Shown here piece after piece: positions 62,436 through 64,000 of a stretch of DNA of 64,000 bases. The stretch is from the NCBI RefSeq assembly GCF_027019125.1, contig NZ_JALUXE010000034.1, forward strand, positions 124,001 through 188,000, read 5' to 3'. A program made the translations under genes and the position numbers. This DNA comes from Roseovarius sp. Its GTDB lineage: Bacteria > Pseudomonadota > Alphaproteobacteria > Rhodobacterales > Rhodobacteraceae. The stretch's first letter is position 1, and each line of letters begins with the position of its first letter. The notes under the pieces were generated by a model. It was given only the letters and a program-made list of their open reading frames with translations, had not been told where the DNA came from and did no database searches.

Positions 62436-63416
62436 TTATCTCCCCTCTGCTGGGGTCATCGCCGCTGGCTCTTCGGAAAAAAGTCGTCCGACTCCTACGC
62501 CCCTCGCGCTCCCTGCATCATCGCGCAGGAGGAACAGGGCGTCGAGCCCTTGTTTTCTTGCGAGTTTCGCTCCTTTGTCGAGACCGAGCACCATAAGCAC
62601 CGTTGCCCAGGCATCGGCCTCGGCACAGCTGCGGGCAACGACGGTGACGGAGGCAGGCGACGCGATCAGCGGCGCGCCGCGTCTCGGATCCATTGTGTGC
62701 GAGAGACGGCGACCCTGCACCTCGACCCAGTGGCGGTAGTCGCCCGAGGTCGCGACGGCCGCGTCCTGCAGCGCGAGGATTGAATGCGGCCTTCGGCGCT
62801 CGGAGTCCGGCGCCTCGACCGCGATGGTCCAGGCCTCGCCGTCTGGCCGCACACCCATCGCCCGCATCTCGCCGTCAATCCCTATGAGTCCGGCGGAAAT
62901 CCCATGATCGCGCAGGGTCTCGGCCAGGCGGTCGACGCCATAACCCTTGGCGATACCGTTGAGGTCGAGCGCGACGGGCGCGGTCTTGCGAACGTGGTCG
63001 CCGTCGAACTCCAGGACTTCATGCGCCGGGCAACGAGGGTTTTTCATCGCTGCGCGGATGCCATCCGGCGTGACGTCTCCTGGCCCGAAGCCCCAAGCTT
63101 TAACCGCGTCGCCCATGCCGATATCGAAGGCCCCGCCGGAGGCGCGCCCGATCTCCAGGCCGAGGCGTATCACCTCGCGCAATCGCGCGGGAACAGCGAT
63201 CCATTCGCCGACCGGCGCCGCATTGAGCCGCATCAGGTGGCTATCGGGTTTCCAGGTGGACATCTGTGCGTCCACCTCATCGACAGCCGCCTGAAGCGCC
63301 ACGCGGACCGTGGCCGGGTCGAAGTCCGGTTCCGCGAAGAACAGCGTGGACCAGCGTGTGCCCATGGTCGGTCCGTTCAGCGCGACCTTCACCAGCTCAG
63401 TAGACATCTTCGACAT
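62436..63416 (-). CDS. apbE: FAD:protein FMN transferase
   Basis: A 326-residue ApbE protein. Seen: PTMGTRWSTLFFAEPDFDP, VDAQMSTWKPDSHLMRLN, GGAFDIGMGDAVKAWGFGP, VALDLNGIAKGYGVDRLAE, ATSGDYRHWVEVQGRRLSHTMDPRRGAPL and ADAWATVLMVLG, all ApbE marks. It attaches FMN to Thr of target flavoproteins in the periplasm. No lipoprotein or Sec signal is visible at the start, so either the true export mode differs or the enzyme works inside. It overlaps the flavoprotein reductase by 20 bp, so the flavin target may be encoded in the same operon beyond the edge. Confidence 0.93.
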   Translation of the reverse strand: MSKMSTELVKVALNGPTMGTRWSTLFFAEPDFDPATVRVALQAAVDEVDAQMSTWKPDSHLMRLNAAPVGEWIAVPARLREVIRLGLEIGRASGGAFDIGMGDAVKAWGFGPGDVTPDGIRAAMKNPRCPAHEVLEFDGDHVRKTAPVALDLNGIAKGYGVDRLAETLRDHGISAGLIGIDGEMRAMGVRPDGEAWTIAVEAPDSERRRPHSILALQDAAVATSGDYRHWVEVQGRRLSHTMDPRRGAPLIASPASVTVVARSCAEADAWATVLMVLGLDKGAKLARKQGLDALFLLRDDAGSARGVGVGRLFSEEPAAMTPAEGR

Positions 63417-64000
63417 ACCGCCCCTCCGCCTTCAGGACTGCCGGCGTGAGCCCGGCCGGCGCGAGGATCTCGGCCAGCGTATCGGCCACGCCCGCCGCCA
63501 TTTCACGACCGCCGCAGACCATCACGCGCGCCCCGTCACGGATCAGTCTGGTGACCTGGGCCGCGTCGTCCCGCAACGCGTCCTGCACGTAGTGCGGATG
63601 CTCCACCCGCGAGACCGCCATGACCAGACGCACCAGGCGTTCCTCATCCTGCCAGGCGGGCAGTTCCTCGCCGTAGAAGAAATCGCTTTTGGGATGCCGC
63701 ATCCCGAAGAAGAGGTGGATGGGCCTGCGGCGCGTGTTGCCGCGCACAAAACCCGCGAGCGGCCCGATGCCGGTCCCCGCGCCGATCAGGATCAGCGGTG
63801 CCCGGCTCGGCCCCGGACGGAAGCCAGGGTTGCGGCGGAGGAAGGCGGTGACCGTATCGCCCGGCTCCAGGGCCGTGAGCTGACCCGAGCAGAGACCGCC
63901 GGGGTGCTTTTTCACGACGATCTCGATGAAGCCGTCGCAGCGCGCGGAGGCGAGCGAATAGAGCCGCGGGACGGCGCTTCCTTCCGGCAGGACGCCGATC
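63397..64000 (-). CDS. flavoprotein reductase (FNR/CysJ-like), partial, cut by right window edge
   Basis: About 201 C-terminal residues are visible. RLYSLASAR is the FAD-binding RxYS stretch and GGLCSGQLTALEPGDTV, then APLILIGAGTGIGPLAGFVRGN, FFGMRHPKSDFFYGEEL, MVCGGREMAAGVADTLAEIL and GRYVEDVY are ferredoxin-NADP reductase/sulfite reductase alpha marks. The N-terminal part, which may hold a flavodoxin or PepSY-type membrane domain, lies outside the window. Such PepSY-flavoreductase proteins accompany apbE. It overlaps apbE by 20 bp. Confidence 0.85.
   Translation of the reverse strand, partial: IGVLPEGSAVPRLYSLASARCDGFIEIVVKKHPGGLCSGQLTALEPGDTVTAFLRRNPGFRPGPSRAPLILIGAGTGIGPLAGFVRGNTRRRPIHLFFGMRHPKSDFFYGEELPAWQDEERLVRLVMAVSRVEHPHYVQDALRDDAAQVTRLIRDGARVMVCGGREMAAGVADTLAEILAPAGLTPAVLKAEGRYVEDVY

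Larger units (their letters stand above)
57527..64000. mobile_element. probable integrative genomic island, left part
   Basis: The span begins with a tRNA-Leu-like fragment and a tyrosine recombinase directly after housekeeping polA, followed by a 460-bp gene-poor stretch and a metal/flavin gene cassette reading toward polA (VIT, P1B ATPase, apbE, reductase). The right end is beyond the window. No direct repeat of the core was found within the window. The cassette could also be core DNA next to a shorter integrase remnant, so the limits are approximate. Confidence 0.5.

Noticed and set aside
1..64000. CRISPR arrays, rRNA genes and complete tRNA genes
   Set aside because: No regular direct repeats with spacers, no rRNA signature and no full cloverleaf with TTCGA loop were found on either strand by eye; a covariance scan would settle tRNAs.

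Overview
The window looks like a GC-rich chromosome segment of a marine alphaproteobacterium of the Rhodobacteraceae (Roseobacter group). The evidence is an Irr-type MbfA gene with an ICE-like box, a glutathione-dependent formaldehyde hydrolase, an ectABC-ask ectoine operon with a MarR regulator, a roseobacter-style eutBC/asnC/ssd/atf ectoine-utilisation block, several ABC importers for organic nitrogen compounds, and an ahcY/DUF2853 backbone. No rRNA, complete tRNA or CRISPR array was seen.

Layout. 0-4 kb: end of fghA, an AEC permease, a small lipoprotein, the iron exporter mbfA, and a small exported peptide followed by a TetR regulator behind three operator-like repeats. 4-18 kb: ten co-directional minus-strand genes, read right to left as eutB, eutC, an Lrp/AsnC regulator, an aldehyde dehydrogenase, a class III aminotransferase, a complete polyamine-type (PotADBC-like) ABC importer and a GMC oxidoreductase, with doeA (ectoine hydrolase) divergent on the plus strand. 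18-20 kb: two exported metallo-beta-lactamase-fold proteins, one lacking most of its zinc motif. 20-23.4 kb: the tungstate importer tupBCA facing a one-component HTH plus ligand-binding regulator. 23.5-28.5 kb: a CoA-linked catabolic locus (methyltransferase, CaiB CoA-transferase, LysR, acyl-CoA dehydrogenase, MaoC hydratase). 28.5-30.8 kb: ArsR, a Cys-motif permease and a transglutaminase-like protein. 30.9-36.8 kb: a BMP-type nucleoside/nucleobase ABC importer with a cytosine-deaminase-like enzyme. 36.9-46 kb: an exported DUF4139 protein, then an envelope-sugar block (ABC-2 permease, cysQ, kdsB, galU, galE, glycosyltransferase), an HD phosphohydrolase and an FkbM methyltransferase. 46-48.7 kb: ahcY, DUF922, DUF2853. 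48.7-53.2 kb: ectR and ectABC-ask. 53.4-57.4 kb: an ABC ATPase, a CHCC zinc-finger protein and polA. 57.5-64 kb: a likely integrative island that starts with a tyrosine recombinase just after polA and carries metal and flavin genes (VIT transporter, P1B ATPase, apbE, a flavoprotein reductase running off the right edge).

How the genes fit together. The same organism can make ectoine (aspartate kinase, EctB, EctA, EctC) and probably take it apart again (DoeA, EutB/EutC, aminotransferase, aldehyde dehydrogenase). The degradation block lacks a recognisable doeB, EnuR regulator or any of the known Ueh/Ehu importers. A Pot-type ABC system with unusual permeases lies in the same gene string instead, and it is the best candidate in the window for an undescribed link. 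All functions are inferred from sequence reading alone; no database search was run.
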